The position numbers were made by a program, and so were the translations under genes. Below the pieces are notes generated by a model. That model did no database searches. It was not told the DNA's origin and saw only the letters and a list, made by a program, of their open reading frames with translations. From contig BDDD01003358.1 of assembly GCA_001972305.1 (NCBI GenBank), forward strand, positions 1 through 64,000: a stretch of 64,000 bases of DNA. The letters are read 5' to 3'. Shown here piece by piece: positions 32,717 to 45,429 of this stretch; the first letter of the stretch is position 1, and every line of letters begins with the position of its first letter. Source of the stretch: Cephalotus follicularis. Its lineage: Eukaryota > Streptophyta > Magnoliopsida > Oxalidales > Cephalotaceae.

Positions 32717-33178
32717 GGCCCCAGTCTGGTGTTAAGAACAGTTGGCAAAGACCTCCTTGCATGGACAACACGTGTATGGACACCTGCCAAAGCCCCCTTC
32801 ACTTAAACTCTTAAATTCCATGCCAACAGACAAGTGTTTTGCGCCAGAAAATGACTAAAGCATCGACTGTTAGACTTGGGCGTCGGCGCTTAATGCGCCC
32901 TCAGGCGTTTATACGGAGCGTTTTAAAGTCGACGTTTGGCACCTAACTTAGCCCTCAATGGTGCATTTTGACACATGCCAGGTCTTAAAGCGTCGACGGT
33001 GTGATTCCAGGCGTCGACGGTTTAACACCAAAAGTCAATTCTTTAACTTTCATTTTAAAATTCTATTTCAAGCATTTGTCAAACACAAGAATTATGATAA
33101 TTGGACACTAAATTCAAATGAGTGCACATTTTATTAATCATCATTACAATGTACCCAATTGAATTCGCGATTCTTACA
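32717..33178 (-). mobile_element. Element B 5' LTR, outer part
   Basis: It resumes at GGCCCCAGTCTGG and ends GCGATTCTTACA at the B target duplication CATTG. Array 1 of the AAGCGTCGAC type lies at about 32860-33018 (cores 32863, 32883, 32939, 32993, 33014). Confidence 0.88.
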
Positions 33179-33183
33179 CATTG

Positions 33184-34028
33184 AGTAGTCGACTGTCATG
33201 AAGAACAGTCGACTGCTTCTGCCCAGAAATGTAGACAGTAGCAGGTTGTATATATTTCAATGTCCAATTTCTAACCAATCCAACACATGCAATCATACAG
33301 AAAATAAACATACATGATATGCATAAAATATCTTCCATAAACATGTCATTACCCCTACCTTAAATGCAATCCCAAGATCAATTAGGGTTGATCTTTCTCT
33401 TTGAATTTCCAAAGCTCTTTCACCAAACATTCCTTTCAATTCTAGCAGAAACAATCTATGCATGCATGTTTATGGACACATGCATTAGTACCAGTAAGTT
33501 TCAGTAATTTCTTATGACAAATACAACTTCAATTAGTAGTTAATCACTAGTTCATTAAGCTTCATAATTATTCTTTTTTTTTACCATCTCTCTTGGACTC
33601 TTTGTCAAGTATATTTCAATTCAACTTGTTGACAGAACATGTGTATATATCAGTAAGCTTATATAATGACAACTAACAACAATTACAGTTCGAGCTAGAG
33701 TTGTTAACACTCCTCCAAGCTTCATGTCCATAATTCTTACTCCTTTTCATTACCATTTCAAATTCCATTCTACAATTGCTAACCTTAACCATGTTAACAG
33801 AAAACATCTAACCCTCCTAGTTACATCATTAACAGTTACTACATTAGAAGGGGGCTCCAATTTGGAACTTACCAGGAGAAATCCAAAGCTTCCAAGTCTC
33901 CTTCTTGAGTTCTCTAAATCCTCAAATGCAAGCTTTCACCAATTTCAGCAACTCTTCTCAACTTCAGTGTTTTCTAACACTCACATCTCAAATCAACAGT
34001 TGATATAAGGTCTTAAGGACCTTTGAAT
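33184..34028 (-). mobile_element. Element C 3' LTR, fragment 3
   Basis: It continues the LTR broken at 7636. When B is removed, the TCGA array reads through with its regular 21-bp step (7621 to 33189). It includes the donor motif (ACTTAC, 33867-33872) and the TATA-like context near 33998. It ends near 34028 in a deletion junction with the integrase region; the last part of the LTR and the polypurine tract are missing. Confidence 0.75.
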
Positions 34029-34047
34029 TTCGAATTTAGCCCTTACA

Positions 34048-35799
34048 TTACATTCCGAACAAGTGGGGAAATGTCTCCCTCATTTCGTTCTGACGCTCCC
34101 ACGTAGCTTCCTCCGCTTCGTGAAAACACCACAGCACTTTTACCATAGGAATTGTCTTGTTCCTTAGAACCCTTTCGATTCGATCCACTATCCTTGTCAG
34201 CCTTTCCTCATATGTCAATCTAGGACTAATGAATCCAGGGTCGTAGCTAAAAATGTGAGATGGGTCGGGTACGTATTTCTGTAGCATGGAGACATGAAAT
34301 ACGTTATGCACATCCGACAAACTAGGCAGTAGTGCAATCTGATACTCTACCTCCCCCACTCTCTCCAGTATCTCGTAAGGTCCAATATACCTTGGAGCCA
34401 ACTTCCCTTTGAGGCCAAAACGGTGTATCCCTTTCGAAGGTGAGATCTTCAGGAATACATGATCTCCTTTCGAAAACTCTTGCTTCCTTCTCTTACTATC
34501 GGCGTAACTTTTCTGCCAACTTTGTGCAGCTAGCAGTCTCTTCTTGATCATCTCCACTTTATCTGTGGTCTCTTGTACCAAGTTTGGTCCAAGCACTTGT
34601 CTCTCGCCTACCTCATCCCAGTAAATAGGTGATCTGTATTTCCTCCCGTATAAAGCTTCATCGGGAGCCATTCCAATGCTGGTATGAAAACTGTTATTGT
34701 AGGAGAACTCAATCAGTGCCAGATGATCCTCCCAACTCCTAGCAAAATCAATCATATAAGCCCGTAACATATCCTCCAGAGTCTGAATAGTACACTCGGA
34801 CTGTCCGTCAGTTTGTGGGTGAAATGCAGTGCTAAAGTTCAAGGTCGTTCCCATTGCTGATTGGAACTTCTTCCAAAACCTTGAAGTAAATCTAGCATCT
34901 CGGTCACAAACAATACTGACCGGCACCCCATGCAATCTCACTATCTCCCGGATATACAATCGAGCAAGCTTCTCGATAGAATACGTCATGTTCATCGGAA
35001 GAAAGTGAGCAGACTTAGTAAGTCTGTCCACTACTACCCACACTGCCTCATGCTGATTTCGTGACCGCGGTAATCCTGACACGAAGTCCATGGTCACATG
35101 CTCCCATTTCCATTCAACCACTGGTAACGATTGTAGCAGTCCCGCAAGTTTCTGATGTTCAGCCTTCACTCTCTGGCAGGTCAAACATCTTGCTACATAT
35201 TCAGCAATTTCTCTTTTCATACCACTCTACCAGTAGTTCTTTTTCAGGTCTTGCCACATCTTGGAACTTCCTGGGTGAACACTGTATTTTGATTTATGAG
35301 CTTGTTACAGTAGCTCATTCTTGATGCTCTCGTCATCCGGAACACATACCCTCCCCCGGAACCTCAATATGCCATCGGTATGAATGGAGAACTCAGAATC
35401 AGCGTCAAGGTTCTCACGAATACTCCACAATTCAGAATCACTATACTGAGTAGTCAGAATACGTTCCAGAAGTTCCGGTTGTGCTCTCAGACTTTCCACA
35501 ATAACTCCTCGGGAAACCATGAACGGATTCCATCTCTGAAATTCCTCCAATAGCTTCCACTGTGAAACCATTGCTCCAGCAATCAACGCCTTGCGACTCA
35601 GCGCGTCAGCCACTACATTCGACTTTCCCAGGTGGTATTGAATATTGTAGTTGTAGTCATTAAAGAACTCCACCCATCGTCTTTGTCTCATTTTGAGCTC
35701 CTTCTGGGAAAACAAATATTTTAAACTCTTATGATCAGTAAAGATCTCAAACTGAGCACCATAGAGGTAGTGCCTTCATTTCTGCAAAGCAAACACTAT
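34048..35799 (-). pseudogene. C-like element: RNase H end, integrase and chromodomain
   Basis: The frame reads, in coding order, [13 protein letters not shown] (end of RNase H, 35715 down), the zinc-binding domain, the DDE core ([23 protein letters not shown]) and a C-terminal chromodomain (KVLWCFHEAEEATWE, FPHLFGM). Breaks are TGG to TGA near 35776, CAA to TAA near 35307 and TGG to TAG near 35228. The 390-codon frame at 35220-34048 is otherwise open and carries all three catalytic acidic residues. The upstream part is cut at 35799 by LTR H. A short LTR-body junction at 34028 replaces the polypurine tract. Confidence 0.85.
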
Positions 35800-38700
35800 T
35801 GTAATACCCCGTTCACTCACGTGCATAATTTCGGATTTTTATTTGATTTAGCTTTGTTATATTATGATTGGCATAATGTGATCTTTGGGCTATATGATTT
35901 TAACTTAGGGTTTTTCATATTTATTAGAATATGAATGTTGGAAAAGCAAAAATTTATTGTTATGTATTTTTAAAATCAGTTTTTTTAAAAAATTAATATG
36001 GTTGGTGAATTTTAGTTTGGGCTTTTACGTTTTAGGCTTAAAGACGTTAATTTTGGGCTGTGGGATATTGGTTGGACTGTGTACGTGAATAAGTAAAATT
36101 AATTGAATTAATTTTATTTTATTATAAATTAGTTTTATTTATTATGAATGGCAAAATTGTTTTATTAAGGAATAAAATATTTATTTTTTTTGGTTAAAGG
36201 CTTATACTTTCTATTTTCCCTTTTATTTCCCTCCCTCTCCCGTACTCTTGCTTTCCTTCTCTCCCAAAACCGATTCTGCCTTCCCTTTCTCTCCCTCAAT
36301 CCCAAAAATTTTGCCTCTATCCCTATTCTAACAGATTTTGGATTCCTTTTCTGCATTACCATGACCTAAATTACCTTTTCCATATTATATATGTATGCTA
36401 TATGTTCATTGTTGTGCCTCCACTGTGTATCTTCCTCCTAGAGCCGAACCTGCATGATTAGAAGTTGTTTTTGTGTTCATTGCTTCATTGAATCAGGTTT
36501 GTTATCATCCACTGTTATGGTTTAGCATTTAGTTTTGTTATCAAAGTCTTTTGCATGATTGGTTGCTAGTATGTTTTGTTTTTTTTTTTTTGATTTTCTG
36601 CAACCATGGCTTCTAAACCTATCAACATGCATTAGGTAGATGATACATACTAGTTTTGATTAAGGATAATAATTAAAGATAGAAAACTTGATCATATAAG
36701 CTTGCATGCAATGAATTGAAATTGCTTCTCTTTAAAGAAAAGATCACCCATTGCATAAACTTTTGATTCTGGGTGTTTAAACGCCACGGTTAACTGACAT
36801 AAGACCTATATAAGTGTTTAAGATCATCTGGTAATGTTGCAATATGGTTTTGATAGAAAATTGGAATTGAATTGCTATGTTTTTGCTGTTCTGTCGCCCA
36901 GAACAGTCGACTGCCTCGTGAGACAGCCGACTATTTTGCCTTGCACAGTCGACTGGACCCCTGTCACAGTCGACTGGATTCATACCCAGTTTGAGTAGTC
37001 GGCTGCCTATGCCACACAGTCGACTGCCACCCTATGAGTAGCCGACTGGATCTTGATACAGTCGACTGGAATTGTCCACGAAAATTCTGGTTTTAAGTTT
37101 TGTAATCCGTTTGTTTGTCTAATAATTTGGAGTCTGTTTTAAACACTATTAAATTGATGTTTGATGTTTGGAAGTAACTTTTGAATGCTTATATGAATGA
37201 TATTGCATCTTTTAGATTTTTGTGCTTCGGAGGACTTTTAAATTGTTGATCAATTCGTAAAGTTATTTTTGTGATCGCTTAAGGTACGAATGTCCTTCTT
37301 TCTTGGCTATCTGATTTTATTGAAACTGTCCCATTTCATTTTTTATGATTAAAGTACAGATTTTCATTTCTTGATATGCTCTCACTGATTTTATCAGAGT
37401 AGAAATTCAGTTTTGTTTTACGAATATAATTCCTTCGATCTTATGAACTCCGTTATGCTTCGTAATTCGATATGTTTTTTATATAAAGTCAGTAAGATAT
37501 TTTTGTGAAAATAAATATTTTCTGACTCTATGTTTTGGCTCTGAATGTTTATGAAATGTTATACAACCTCGGATATTTTATAAAATCTGTCTTATTACTA
37601 AAGTTTAATATCACCGGTTTTTATAAACTAAGTATGACTTTCTCATTCGAAAGTATACGGATTTCGGATTTGATAAGGAACATGACTTCTACTATCGAAG
37701 TGTGTTAAACGAACATGACTTTCACATTAGGAAGTATGTTAATTTTGGATAAGGATATACAGAGATATTTCCCACCTATGGGGTGTACCATAGACATGTC
37801 GTAGGCCTGGCACGGAGACATGACACTTCTGTAGCGGTGTGATTAGTCTACGGCGTCTCTCTATGTTTTGAATAAGTCCCATGAGGTGGACTTATGGATC
37901 CGCTATGTGATAGAGGCGTATGGATCGATCCTAGGATATGTTAAGGATTCAGATTTTGGGGATTGATTGTGTAGTGCCATACACGTCTTTCTGTTAGAGC
38001 ATGTGGGCCTTGAAAACCCCTTGCACTTATGTATATGTACTTTGGATCTCTATTATGAGATTTCGGAATCGGATAAGTCTCTGTTATATGTTTTGGATCT
38101 CTTTGATGAGATTTTGGAATCGGATATGTTTTGTTTTGAAATCCTTTTTAACTCGGACAATGTTAAAGATATTTTGAGTATCGTTTTGAATATCGTTTTG
38201 GAATTATTGATTTGCATTGAAACTTGGATTATGTTTTGAAAATCAGATTTTGCTTTTAGATATCGTTTTTGAAATTTGTTAATGTTTCAAAATTCGGATA
38301 TTGGTTTTGAATCGATAGAACTATTTATAATTATTTTTATACATGTGTCGTATGATATTTCAAAGGTTCAGGTATTTTCTAACTTTTAAATTATCGTTTT
38401 ATGTTTTATGATTCTATATCCATACTGAGGTTTGCTCAGTCGCGTTTTTGTTTCCATGCGGCAGGTATTATGGGACAGCATCCGGGCAATGTGTGATGAG
38501 CGAGCTGTCACCTATGATAAGGATCACCTAGAACATGGACTCGTTTATGCTTAGTTATTTTATGGTCATGTTAGAACCCTATTTGAGTAATATTATGTAT
38601 TTCAGTTTATGACTTTGGATTATGTTTCAGCTTTGGTTTATGTTTAAGTTTTCAGATTATGAATAAAGTTTCAGACTATGTCTTATATTATAAATGTTAT

Positions 38701-38831
38701 GTTTAGACCATCACGCAATTTGAATAAAAGATGAGTTAATATTTCGATAAAAAGAATAAAATTGAGCTATATTTCACGATAGGTTATGTTTAGTCTCGGA
38801 TTAGGAACCGTGACGACTCCCTCTCGTCATG
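35800..38831 (+). mobile_element. LTR H, S1-related, with clipped 3' end
   Basis: It begins TGTAATACCCCGTTC inside the RNase H of the C-like element (candidate target ACTAT, 35795-35799) and shares the S1 blocks GGCCTGGCACGG, GTAGCGGTGTGATTAG and GTGACGACTCCC. The terminal bases that should read about GGGGGTGTTACA are missing. The sequence jumps at about 38831 to the gag start of a different minus-strand copy, so a deletion crossed the LTR end and the element it sat in. Length about 3,032 bp. Confidence 0.8.
36904..37069 (+). repeat. Phased TCGA array in LTR H
   Basis: Eight CAGTCGACTG-type sites have core starts at 36907, 36927, 36949, 36970, 36999, 37020, 37042 and 37062. Steps are 20, 22, 21, 29, 21, 22 and 20, the same order of steps as in S1. 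Confidence 0.85.
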
Positions 38832-38945
38832 CGCTGGAGGAACATTCACTCCTTCATTCATTGGCGGATCATTTTTAGGTACTGGCGGTGCATTGATGCC
38901 TTCGTCGGCTCTACACCTTCCTCTTCTTCCTCTTCGGAGATCCAT
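38832..38945 (-). pseudogene. Element C2 gag N-terminal fragment
   Basis: Starts at 38945 with MDLRRGRRGR-type sequence and keeps about 38 codons before the junction with LTR H. A leader, acceptor-like ATATAG/G (38955-38954) and PBS lie in front of it in normal order. Confidence 0.75.
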
Positions 38946-39036
38946 TCAGTTTCCTATATGGAATGACATAATCATTAGGAAACAATTTCACTTAAATTTT
39001 CGAGAAACTTATCCCAGCTTAGCATCTATGGAATAT

Positions 39037-39048
39037 GCTCTGATACCA
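39037..39048 (-). other. Primer-binding site, element C2
   Basis: Minus-strand TGGTATCAGAGC, three bases from the LTR border at 39052. Confidence 0.85.
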
Positions 39049-40208
39049 TGCTGTCACACCCCGTTATTCCATAACTATGGACAAGCATACATGGTGATAT
39101 CAGAAATAAGCATAGTAATATTCCAGCAACAATTCATAAATAAATTTGCGGAAGCATTCGATAAGCCGGAATATAATTACAAGTCATCCGCACGCATCCC
39201 ATACTACGTGCGGGTAAAACTAACAATTATCCTTAAACAAAGGAAAATACTACAAAAACATAGGATGTGATCCGTTCGATACAATACATCATAAAGGAGA
39301 TAACAACCATAAGAAGAAATAACAGAAGCTCTCCAAGCTTCAGCAGCAATCCCAAGTCTTCACTTAATCTAAAATTGTAGGGATTAGCCGTTGTCCTCAC
39401 TTGGCTAAATAGGTAGATAAAGCATGTAGAAGAATCTATAAATGTAAATATGCATGACAGATAATGAAATGGCATATATATATATATTCCAATAGTTACG
39501 CAATCATGCCAAGTGGCCATAAACAATCCATATGCAAGAATACCGCACAAGGGTACAATCAATTCATCCTGGTTTGGGTGTCACAAGCTGCTATCTCCTA
39601 GCTCTGACTGCGCACCACCTAACTATCACCTGCTCTCCGAGGATGATAGAACAGGTAACATTTACTACCGGCGTTGGCGGGTAGTTTAACAAAAGATCTG
39701 CAATGCAGATAAGTTTAGGAGATCTCCTGGCCAACTCCTGGCACCCAGGATCCCTACCGTAGTCGGTGACCACAACCATCACTCGACCACCAGCAACAAG
39801 CACAAACAATATAAGCATTCAATAATAATATTACATATATCAGCAATATGCAATATAAAAGTTGTTTTCTTTAGAAACATATAACAATTCATTTATCGTA
39901 CATCTCATTGGAGGAAAACGATATCAATTCAATAATGGTTCTCAATTGGAGAACAAAACAGTAAAAGTGCCTCTATTAAGAGGAAAATAACAGTTGGTAT
40001 GATAATAAGATTTTCTATTAGAAAAACGTTTACAAATCATTGTTTATGCTTTAAGCATTAGGTTGGTAAAATTCTTGAATATGTATTCATAACAGTAGAA
40101 TTTTACCCAATAACAGTAATAATAGTTACAATATAACATATCAGGGATATTTGTAACCACAAACAGTTCAATCGATCAGTTTACGCATTTCTACACCTAC
40201 TGTTCTAA

Positions 40209-40342
40209 AGCGTCGACAGTTGCCTGGTAAGCGTCGACGGTCAATGGCTAGGTGTCGACACTAACGCTTCGGCGTTGACATTCTAAGCCTTAACTATGCT
40301 ATTTTTGTACCAAAGTGTCGGCTGTCACGTGTAAGCATCGAC
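40209..40342 (-). repeat. Phased TCGA array 2, element C2 LTR
   Basis: Core starts are 40213, 40234, 40255, 40275 (TTGA), 40318 (TCGG) and 40338; steps 21, 21, 20, 43 and 20. This is the same seven-slot layout with one empty slot as in element B. Confidence 0.8.
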
Positions 40343-41439
40343 GCTTCTGGGTTTCATACGAATTGCAGGAGCAATTTCAAAACAGGGGATGCATAAATTC
40401 AATCTAAACTCAATCCAATTCGGCATGAAATCAAGTATCAACCATCATAACATATTATACATGTTATATGTTAAAAAATATGTCAAAATCCCCTACCTCA
40501 ATAGCTTATCCCAAGATCAATTTGGAATTGATCTTTCACTTTGAGTTATCCAAGCTTTTCACCAACAAATCTTCCAAATCCAGCAAGATTAATCTATATC
40601 ATGCATGCATGTGGTTCAGTCATTAACCAGCAGGTATGACTAACTATCAGCTGCAATTACTACTTCAACAGTAGCCTATTATCAATTCCTTAAGTCTTAT
40701 CTTCCATTCTACCACTTTTACTTTGAACTCTATGTCAAGTATCTTCCAATTTCGGATTCATTGAACTTAACTTGTTGACAGAAGGTATATATATATATAT
40801 ATCAGTAAGTTTATGACAATAACAACAATCCGAATTAGAGGTCATAATCCCCACTAAGCTTCATGTCCATAATTCTTACTCCTTTTCATTACCATTTCAA
40901 ATTCAATTCAAGAGATTGTTATCCTTAACCATTTATCAGGAGATATCGAACATTCACCTAGATAAACTATCATCACAATAACAGTGAGTTCGAATGGGAA
41001 CTTACCAAGAGAAGTCCAAAGCTTCCAAGTCCCCTTTGCACTCTAAGCTTTCAATTCCCACTTTGAGCTCACCAAATCCTCAAATGCAAGCTCCAATAAT
41101 TTCAGCAACTATCCTCAATATTCAGTGTTTCTAACACTCACTCTCAGCTCATGCACAGCTGATATAGGGCTTAGGGGTTCAGAATTCGCCAAGCTCATTA
41201 CTCACTCTTCCCTCATTCCCTTCTCTCTATCACATGCATCTCTTTCTTACCCTTTCTCTTCTATTTTGCAGGATGTGCAGGTGAAAGGAGATATGCAAGG
41301 CCTTAATTCTGGGGTTAACAACAGCTGTCAAGGTCCCTTTTGCATGGCCAACCCGTCTATGGACGCATGCCCTGTCCCCATCATGTCAGCTCTGCCTTTC
41401 CTTCCAACCGACACCTATTTTTGCGCCAGAACACGACTA

Positions 41440-41582
41440 AAGCATCGACGGTTAACCTTGGGCGTCGACGGCTATACACCTCTAAGTGTCAATGCTGGGC
41501 GTTTAAAGGGCGACGGTTGGCGCCTTTGTATTGTGCACGTGTTTGGCTTAAGCGTCGACGGTGTGTATCTAGGCGTCGGAGG
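41440..41582 (-). repeat. TCGA array 1, element C2 LTR
   Basis: AAGCATCGACGG, GGCGTCGACGG, AAGCGTCGACGG and AGGCGTCGGAGG sites between 41443 and 41582, with pairs about 21 bp apart. Confidence 0.7.
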
Positions 41583-41733
41583 TTTAATAACAAAATTCAA
41601 TTCCTTAATCTTTCATTTAAAATTTCTATTCCAACTTTATTCATTAAAGAAAGTAACCAACATAACATCTCAAAAGGTATATTTTATTCATTGTTGGATA
41701 CAAAATACATGAATTGAAATTGCGGTTATTACA

Positions 41734-44562
41734 AAAACACACATTCTGAAAACGGTCCATTTAACAGAGCAAGTGAGTTCAGTGCTTTCCAACAAGTTGC
41801 CTCCTAAACTCAAAGATCCTGGAGCTCCTCTGATATCTTGCAAAATTGGAAATTTACAATTAGAGAGAGCACTCCTGGATTTAGGTGCCAGCGTTAACAT
41901 CCTCCCTAGCTCTGTTTATGACCATTTTGGGTTTGGAGAATTGAAACCCACTGAGGTGACACTTCAACTTGCTGATAGATCTTTGAAAATTCCTAAGGGA
42001 TTCATTGAGGACGTGTTAGTGAAAGTGGATGAGTTTTATTTTCCAGTTGATTTCCTTGTGCTCGATATGGAAACCTCTTCGTTTGGGAAGCCACAATCAA
42101 TTATTTTAGGTCGTCCTTTCTTGGCCATAGCAAATGCTTGCATAAATTGTCGATCCGGAGCCATGGACATATCATTAGGTAATAAGAAGTTGAGACTGAA
42201 CATTTTCAATGCGGCTCTAGGACCTCAAGGCGAGGAGGATTGTTTTACAGCTGATATGATTAATGAAGTAGTATCCCAATGTGCGCCCGAGACACTTGTT
42301 AATAACTCTTCGCTGCAATATTTGAATTTCTTTGGTGATGATTACGATACCGACTCTGACACCGTAGAGATTAATGCCCTGATGGATTTTCCTAGTTCTT
42401 CGAATCTTTCCCCATGGACATATAAATTCGAGCCATTACCCCCTTTGGCACAGTCACCAATGCTGAAATCCATAGATACTCCCCCTTGTCTTAGACAAGA
42501 AATCTTTGACCGACTCTTTGAAGTATGCTTACTTGGGGCCGAATGAGACACTCCCTGTTATTATCGCCTCTAATTTGACTACTGATCAGGAAAACAAAGT
42601 ATTGACAGTTCTAAAGGATCATAAAGAAACCATTGGGTGGTCAGTTGCTGATTTGAAAGGTATAAGCCCATCTATCTGTATGCATCAGATTTATTGTGAA
42701 GATGGTGCTAAACCTTTTAGGGATGCACAACGAAGATTGAATCAAAATATGCGCGAAGTTGTCAAGAATGAGATTGTGAAGTGGTTAGGCGCTGGCATTA
42801 TTTACCCCATCTCTGACAGCAAATGGGTTAGTCCAATTCAGATAGTGCCAAAGAAGTCAGGCATTACTGTGGTTGAGAATGAAAAAGGTGACAAGATCCC
42901 TACTCGTACAACAATTGGTTGGCGAGTATGCATTGATTATAGAAAACTTAATTCCGTCACCCGCAAGGATCACTTTCCACTCCAATTCATTGATCAGATC
43001 CTTGAGAAACTATCCGGCAATAGCTACTTTAGTTTTTTAGATGGATACTCAGGATATAACCAAGTAAGTGTGTGCCCCGAAGACCAAGAGAAAACAACAT
43101 TTACATGCCCCTATGGTACATTCGCGTTTCGAAGGATGCTCTTTGGGTTATGTAACGCTCCTGCCACTTTCCAGCGTTGCATGCTCTCGTTATTCTCTGA
43201 TATGGTAGGGGAGTTCCTTGAGGTTTTTATGGATGATTTCTCCGTCTTTGGTGCATCCTTTAATGATAGCCTCCTTAAGTTGGAAAAAAGTTCTCAAACG
43301 TTGTAAGGAGATGAATCTAGTTCTGAGTTGGGAGAAGAGTCATTTCATGGTCCAAGAAGGCATAGTGCTTGGACACATTGTTTCCTCCCGTGGGATTGAG
43401 GTTGATAGAGCAAAAGTTGAATTAATCCAGAAACTTCTTCCTCCTACTTCTGTTAGGCAAGTTCGATCGTTTCTTGGACATGCCAGATTTTACAGGAGAT
43501 TCATTAAGGATTTTAGTACCATCTCCAGACCCCTATGCAATTTACTTGTTGAGAATGTACCATTTGTCTTTGATGATGTCTGCCTTTAGTCTTTTCAGAC
43601 TTTGAAAGATTCATTGTCTATGACACCTATTATCCAGCCCTCGGATTGGTCGTTGCCTTTTGAGATCATGTGCGATACATCGGACTATGCAGTCAGTGCT
43701 ATTTTAGGATAGAGGGTAGACAAGAAACCGGTTGTTATTTACTACGCTAGTAAAACTTTTTCAGTGGCTCAATCTAAACATACCACAACTGAAAAAGAAT
43801 TTCTAGCCATAGTGTTTGCTCTGGAAAAGTTTCGTTCATATCTCCTAGGATCCAAGGTGGTGGTATATACGGATCATTATGCTCTCAAGCACCTTCTTTC
43901 CAAAAAGGACACAAAACCGAGACTTATTCAATGAATTCTGCCATTACAGGGTTTGACCTAGAAATTCGTGATAAGAAAGGTTCTGAGAATGTCATAGCTG
44001 ACCATCTGTCTAGAACAGTAGTTGAATCCCCCCCATCTACGGAATTAGTTAGAGATTCATTCCCTGATGAACATATTTTTGCAATCTCTCATAAACCTTC
44101 TCCGTGGTATGCACATATAGTGAATTACTTGGCTATTGGGAAGCTTCCCGATGGTTGGGGTAAGCAAGAAAAAGACAGATTTTTCACTCAGCTTAAGTTC
44201 CACATATGGGAAGATCCTGAATTGTTTCGATACTGTTCAGATCAGATTATCCGTCGTTGTGTTCCCGAGAGTGAGTTCCATAATATTTTGACCTTTTGTC
44301 ACTCTCTTGCTTGTGGAGGGCATATTAGTGGGAAGAAAACAACTACCAAAGTTTTGCAAAGCGGTTTCTATTGGCCTACATTGTTTAAAGACGCTTATGA
44401 GTTATGCCGCACCTGCATTAATTGCCAAAAAGTAGGAAATATGTCGCATAGAGACATGATGCCCTTGAGTCCTGTTTTAGTTGTAGAGATTTTTGATGTT
44501 TGGGGCATAGACTTTATGGGACCTTTTCCGATGTCTTTTGGTTATGAGTATATTTTAGTTGG
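41734..44562 (+). pseudogene. Element E: Athila-type protease, RT, RNase H, integrase remnant
   Basis: The frame opens inside the pre-protease region (TEQVSSVLSNKLPPK). The protease shows LLDLGASVNILPSSVY (about 41873-41920) and IILGRPFLA. RT motifs are [37 protein letters not shown] and FMDDFSVFG (about 43229). RNase H (CDTSDYAVSAILG), then the integrase zinc domain (ACGGH...CRTCINCQK) and WGIDFMGPFP follow. A frameshift near 42540 and another near 43300, TAG stops near 43588 and 43711 (the latter a former Gln) and a stop near 43933 break it. It ends at 44562 in the first part of the integrase core, where LTR sequence of F begins. It is related to G (minus, 57325-62811) but clearly diverged from it. 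Confidence 0.85.
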
Positions 44563-45383
44563 TCCATGTTCTTACTCCCATAATACCATTTCAAAATAAT
44601 TCCAATATTGTTAGTCTTAACTATAACAGAAGATATCCAACCTTCTAGTTACCTCATTAACAATACTACTCGAGCAGGGAGTTCGAATTAACTTACCAGG
44701 AAGGAATCCAATCTCTTTCAAGACTTTGAGCTCCACCCCCAATTCTCAATGCAAGCTCCAACAACATCCCCAGCAATTCTCCTTAATGTTTAGTGTTTCA
44801 ACACTCTATCACAGCTCATGCATGGCTGATATAGGGTCTGGAGTTGGGAATTGGCCAGGCTCCATTTACTCCACAATTTCCTTTCTTCTCTCTCTCACAT
44901 GCCCTTGTTTCTTACTCTTTTCTTTTCTCAAATTTGCAGGTGGCAGGCCCGCAAGGTGCAGAGCACATGCAAGGGCTTTCCTTGCATGTCATAGCAGCTG
45001 GTGCATGCCCATGACACCTGTCCTCTTGCATGCCACTCCCATTTTCTGTTTCACACATGCACAGACACCTGTTCTGTTGCAATTCCAGTCGACTGGATGT
45101 ATTGGCCAGTCGACTGTCCACATCACACATCAGGCAGTCGACTGTTCCCCTGTGACAGTCGGCTGCCCCATCATAAACCAGGCAGTCGACTTCCCCTGGG
45201 TGGTTGTCGGCTATCAAGGGTTATTTTAGGGTTTCTTAAGTTGGATTTCCACCAAATTGCATCCCAATTCATCCAAAGGAATTACCAATCACAAATTGTT
45301 ATGATTGGATATTAAATTCAAATAAGTGCACATTTTATTAATCATTATCACAATGTACACGAATTGAATTTGCGGTTATTACA
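44563..45383 (-). mobile_element. Element F 3' LTR, truncated (outer 820 bp)
   Basis: It begins TCCATGTTCTTACTCCC against the Athila integrase and ends GCGGTTATTACA. It contains the donor motif (44696-44691), TATA-like context and array 1 sites (about 45083-45213). The remaining 1.95 kb of the LTR is absent. Confidence 0.85.
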
Positions 45384-45396
45384 TTCCTCCCTCCTT
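45384..45396 (-). other. Polypurine tract, element F
   Basis: Minus-strand AAGGAGGGAGGAA next to the LTR; a second copy is at 52689-52701. Confidence 0.78.
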
Positions 45397-45429
45397 AAAG
45401 AAAATTCATCCTCGAATTTAGCCCTTACA

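Larger units (their letters stand above)
7637..33178 (-). mobile_element. Element B: nearly complete chromovirus hosting A, S1 and S2
   Basis: On the minus strand the order is 5' LTR (33178 to 26007, opened by S1), PBS (26003-25992), one long gag-pol frame (25903-21341), polypurine tract (21307-21295) and 3' LTR (21294 to 7637, opened by A). The flanks carry a 5-bp duplication CATTG (7632-7636 and 33179-33183), which proves that both ends belong to one insertion. With the later insertions removed it is about 9.8 kb, with LTRs of about 2,526 and 2,534 bp. The long LTRs, C-terminal chromodomain and initiator tRNA-Met PBS fit the Tekay/Del clade. It sits inside the LTR of element C. Confidence 0.9.
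39052..41733 (-). mobile_element. Element C2 5' LTR
   Basis: 2,682 bp, TGTCACACCCCG to TTATTACA in plus sense. Array 2 (40209-40342) and array 1 (about 41440-41582) are of the AAGCGTCGAC type, while the fragment C LTR at 6964-34028 is of the CAGTCGACTG type, so the two are unlikely to be LTRs of one element. It carries a GTAAGT donor (41005-41000) and a TATA-like context (about 41160-41167). On the right it abuts Athila-type coding sequence. Confidence 0.85.

Noticed and set aside
37967-38239. 90-codon plus-strand frame in LTR H
   Set aside because: It lies within LTR sequence, has an imperfect internal repeat (FEILESD-like) and no counterpart in S1.
41734-41738. AAAAC as target duplication of element C2
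   Set aside because: The other end of C2 is missing, so no partner can be shown.
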